This document shows, one piece after another, positions 61,950-64,000 of a stretch of DNA of 64,000 nucleotides (the stretch's first letter is position 1; the number at the start of each line of letters is the position of its first letter). The DNA comes from Apostichopus japonicus (lineage: Eukaryota; Echinodermata; Holothuroidea; Aspidochirotida; Stichopodidae). The stretch is from assembly GCF_037975245.1 (NCBI RefSeq), contig NC_092573.1, positions 15,460,001 to 15,524,000 of the forward strand, given 5' to 3'. A program made the position numbers and the translations under genes. The notes beneath the pieces were generated by a model. The model was not told the DNA's origin. It did not search any database and saw only the letters and a list, made by a program, of their open reading frames with translations.

Positions 61950-63561
61950 CATCCTTGTTGAATGGGATGGAGGGTCGGGGAGGGGTGGGGGGTGTCCAAT
62001 TGACTTGGCTGCCCTATTGGTCGTCTATTTGCTTTTCTACCTGCTACGTAAAGTTTGATATGTCCTGAAAATTACAGTTTGTACACTATCACTCTATCTA
62101 GATCATTGCATGTGGCAAGTGGTGTGAATTACTATGGAATCAGGTACCGTATACAGGGTCAGACCTCCATAATGCCCTAATAATGTGATATTATGTATAA
62201 ATAATGTTTTGATGTCATTTCACTAGTTGAGTGGGAATGAGGGGTGGGGATGATTGGAAAGCCCTAATCAGAATATATATGCTGTTGCATGTGCTGTATT
62301 CATACAATTTGATATATCATAGAGAAAATAGGGATGTACACTGTTATGGCTTTCTCCTATTGTTTGAGAAAGATTTTTTTTACCATTTCCAACAGCATAG
62401 ATTAAGGTGATGTATATTAGATGTAATGTCAAAGGGTTTTTTTTCAACTATTAGGGTCCCAATGTGTGGGAGAATTACTGAACAGTCTAATATTAATTTT
62501 TGACCATCTTATTTTCACCGTTTCAAAGTTTTGATGTCATTCCAAATTGATGAACTGCTTAATCTCAAATGCATCAGTGTAGAAAATGATCTTGTCCAAC
62601 TTTTACAGGCTCCACCCATATGTGGAACCATAATGTTGGGCAAAAGGGAGGGGGGGGGGTTGCTGGAGGGGGAAACTGGGAAAGCAGCTATATGTAGGTT
62701 AGAGCTATCATTAGGATCAAATATTTGAAAGCATAGGATTTTATGTGTATTCATCCTTGTTGAATGGAATGGAGGGTAGGGGAGGGGTGGGGGGTGTCCA
62801 ATTGACTTGGCTGCCCTATTGGTCGTCTATTTGCTTTTCTACCTGCTACGTAAAGTTTGATATGTCCTGAAAATTACAGTTTGTACACTATCACTCTATC
62901 TAGATCATTGCATGGGGCAAGTGGTGTGGGTTACTATGGAATCAGGTACCGTATACAGGGTCAGACCCTCATAACGCCCTAATAATGTGATATTATGTAT
63001 AAATAATGTTTTGATGTCATTCCACTAGTTGTGTGGGAATGAGGGGTGGGGATGATTGGAAAGCCCTAATCAGAATATATATGCTGTTGCATGTGCTGTA
63101 TTCATACAATTTGATATATTATAGAGAAAATAGGGATGTACACTGTTATGGCTTTCTCCTATTGTTTGAGAAAGATTTTTTTTACCATTTCCAACAGCAT
63201 AGATTAAGGTGATGTATATTAGATGTAATGTCAAAGGGTTTTTTTTTTTTTTTAACTATTAGGGTCCCAATGTGTGTGAGAATTAATGAACAGTCTAATA
63301 TTAATTTTTGACCATCTTATTTTCACCGTTTCAAAGTTTTGATGTCATTCCAAATTGATGAACTACTTAATCTCAAATGCATCAGTGTAGAAAATGATCT
63401 TGTCCAACTTTTACAGGCTCCACCCATATGTGGAACCATCATGTTGGGCAAAAGGGAGGGGGGGGGGGATTGCTAAAGGGGGAAACTGGGAAAGCAGCTA
63501 TATGTAGGTTAGAGCTATCATTAGGATCAAATATTTGAAAGCATAGGATTTTATGTGTATT
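61950..63561. repeat. Two-unit block, second copy of the duplication spaced 47.46 kb
   Basis: Matches 14490-16100 through GTGTGAATTACTATGG, AATGCCC, GAATGGAATGG and GTTGTGTGGG. The end of unit 62752 switches to TTGCTAAAGGGG, the form at 32005 and 35254, so the right edge of the match lies inside this unit. Private changes include GTGTGGGAG (near 62465), GAACTACTT and ACCATCATG. Confidence 0.8.
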
Positions 63562-64000
63562 CATCCTTGTTGAATGGGATGGAGGGTCAGGGAGGGGTGG
63601 GGGGTGTCCAATTGACTTGGCTGCCCTATTGGTCGTCTATTTGCTTTTCTACCTGCTACGTAAAGTTTGATATGTCCTGAAAATTACAGTTTGTACACTA
63701 TCACTCTATCTAGATCATTGCATGTGGCAAGTGGTGTGGGTTACTATGGAATCAGGTACCGTATACAGGGTCAGACCTCCATAACGCCCTAATAATGTGA
63801 TATTATGTATAAATAATGTTTTGATGTCATTTCACTAGTTGAGTGGGAATGAGGGGTGGGGATGATTGGAAAGCCCTAATCAGAATATATATGCTGTTGC
63901 ATGTGCTGTATTCATACAATTTGATATATCATAGAGAAAATAGGGATGTACACTGTTATGGCTTTCTCCTATTGTTTGAGAAAGATTTTTTTACCATTTC
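63562..64000. repeat. Partial satellite unit cut by the window edge
   Basis: The first 439 bases of a Q-type unit (GTGGCAAG, ACCTCCAT, ATTTCAC), beginning with GGGTCAGGG, a form I see nowhere else here. It ends in TTACCATTTC just before the right arm of the inverted repeat. Nothing suggests the array ends here. Confidence 0.95.

Larger units (their letters stand above)
1..64000. repeat. Satellite DNA array, ~805-bp unit, 78 units plus one partial, all head to tail
   Basis: The same unit recurs without interruption across the window. Taking CATCCTTGTTG as the arbitrary unit start, units begin at 1, 806, 1612, 2409, 3216, 4026, 4829, 5632, 6436, 7244, 8042, 8857, 9660, 10466, 11266, 12069, 12873, 13678, 14490, 15293, 16101, 16910, 17717, 18520, 19323, 20130, 20932, 21735, 22536, 23340, 24143, 25236, 26039, 27137, 27952, 28755, 29563, 30370, 31179, 32005, 32817, 33624, 34431, 35254, 36067, 36871, 37673, 38476, 39281, 40083, 40887, 41694, 42504, 43309, 44112, 44916, 45723, 46526, 47332, 48135, 48937, 49739, 50543, 51350, 52155, 52957, 53763, 54567, 55374, 56178, 56980, 57785, 58589, 59413, 60218, 61022, 61950, 62752 and 63562. 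Ordinary units are 797-826 bp; exceptions are 24143 (1093), 26039 (1098) and 61022 (928). Most length variation comes from the poly-T and poly-G tracts. Copies look only a few percent apart by eye, implying recent homogenisation. I do not recognise the family. Confidence 0.98.

Noticed and set aside
1-64000. CRISPR-like array
   Set aside because: The repeating unit is about 805 bp with no unique spacers, so it is a satellite.

Overview
The whole window is one uninterrupted eukaryotic satellite DNA array. A unit of about 805 bp is repeated head to tail, always in the same orientation, from base 1 to base 64000. I count 78 complete or composite units plus a 439-bp partial unit at the right edge, so the array continues past both ends. 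I find no protein-coding gene, RNA gene, intact transposon, CRISPR array or unique single-copy sequence. The short open frames that recur in each unit lie on both strands of the same stretch, and their frame depends on the length of a G homopolymer, so I treat them as by-products of the repeat.

The host cannot be named from this sequence. Unit 1 (1-805) is about 38% GC by hand count, with more G (about 192) than C (about 115) on the given strand. It holds only 5 CpG dinucleotides where about 27 would be expected. Several residual CpG sites vary between copies as TpG or CpA. That suggests a genome with CpG methylation, such as a vertebrate or a methylating invertebrate.

Each unit has the same internal layout: a four-run G-quadruplex motif near the start; a stretch with five to six CpGs; one copy of a 17-bp direct repeat; an imperfect inverted repeat enclosing about 100 bp; a poly-T tract of variable length; the second copy of the 17-bp direct repeat; and a variable G homopolymer near the end. 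Three linked diagnostic sites split the copies into two main subfamilies, called P and Q here, plus a few intermediates.

Layout: mixed P and Q units (1-2408); a five-unit block (2409-6435) that recurs 38.48 kb downstream (40887-44915); a Q-rich stretch (6436-14489); a pair of units (14490-16100) that recurs 47.46 kb downstream (61950-63561); mixed P and Q (16101-19322); a dimeric higher-order repeat (19323-27136) with two composite units; Q units (27137-30369); a four-unit tandem segmental duplication (30370-36870); a P-rich block (36871-40886); the second copy of the five-unit block; a unit with a sharply bounded divergent patch (45214-45330); a run of three TTCGGG-type units (45723-48134); two units rich in private changes (48135-49738); a five-, five- and four-unit higher-order repeat (49739-61021); a rearranged unit (61022-61949); and the second copy of the 47.46-kb-spaced pair.

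The most interesting observations are structural scars. They are two composite units joined at a 4-bp microhomology, three independent palindrome-forming events that look like replication template switching, and one patch of about 117 bp far more divergent than anything else in the window. These describe how the array has evolved; they do not show a functional system.
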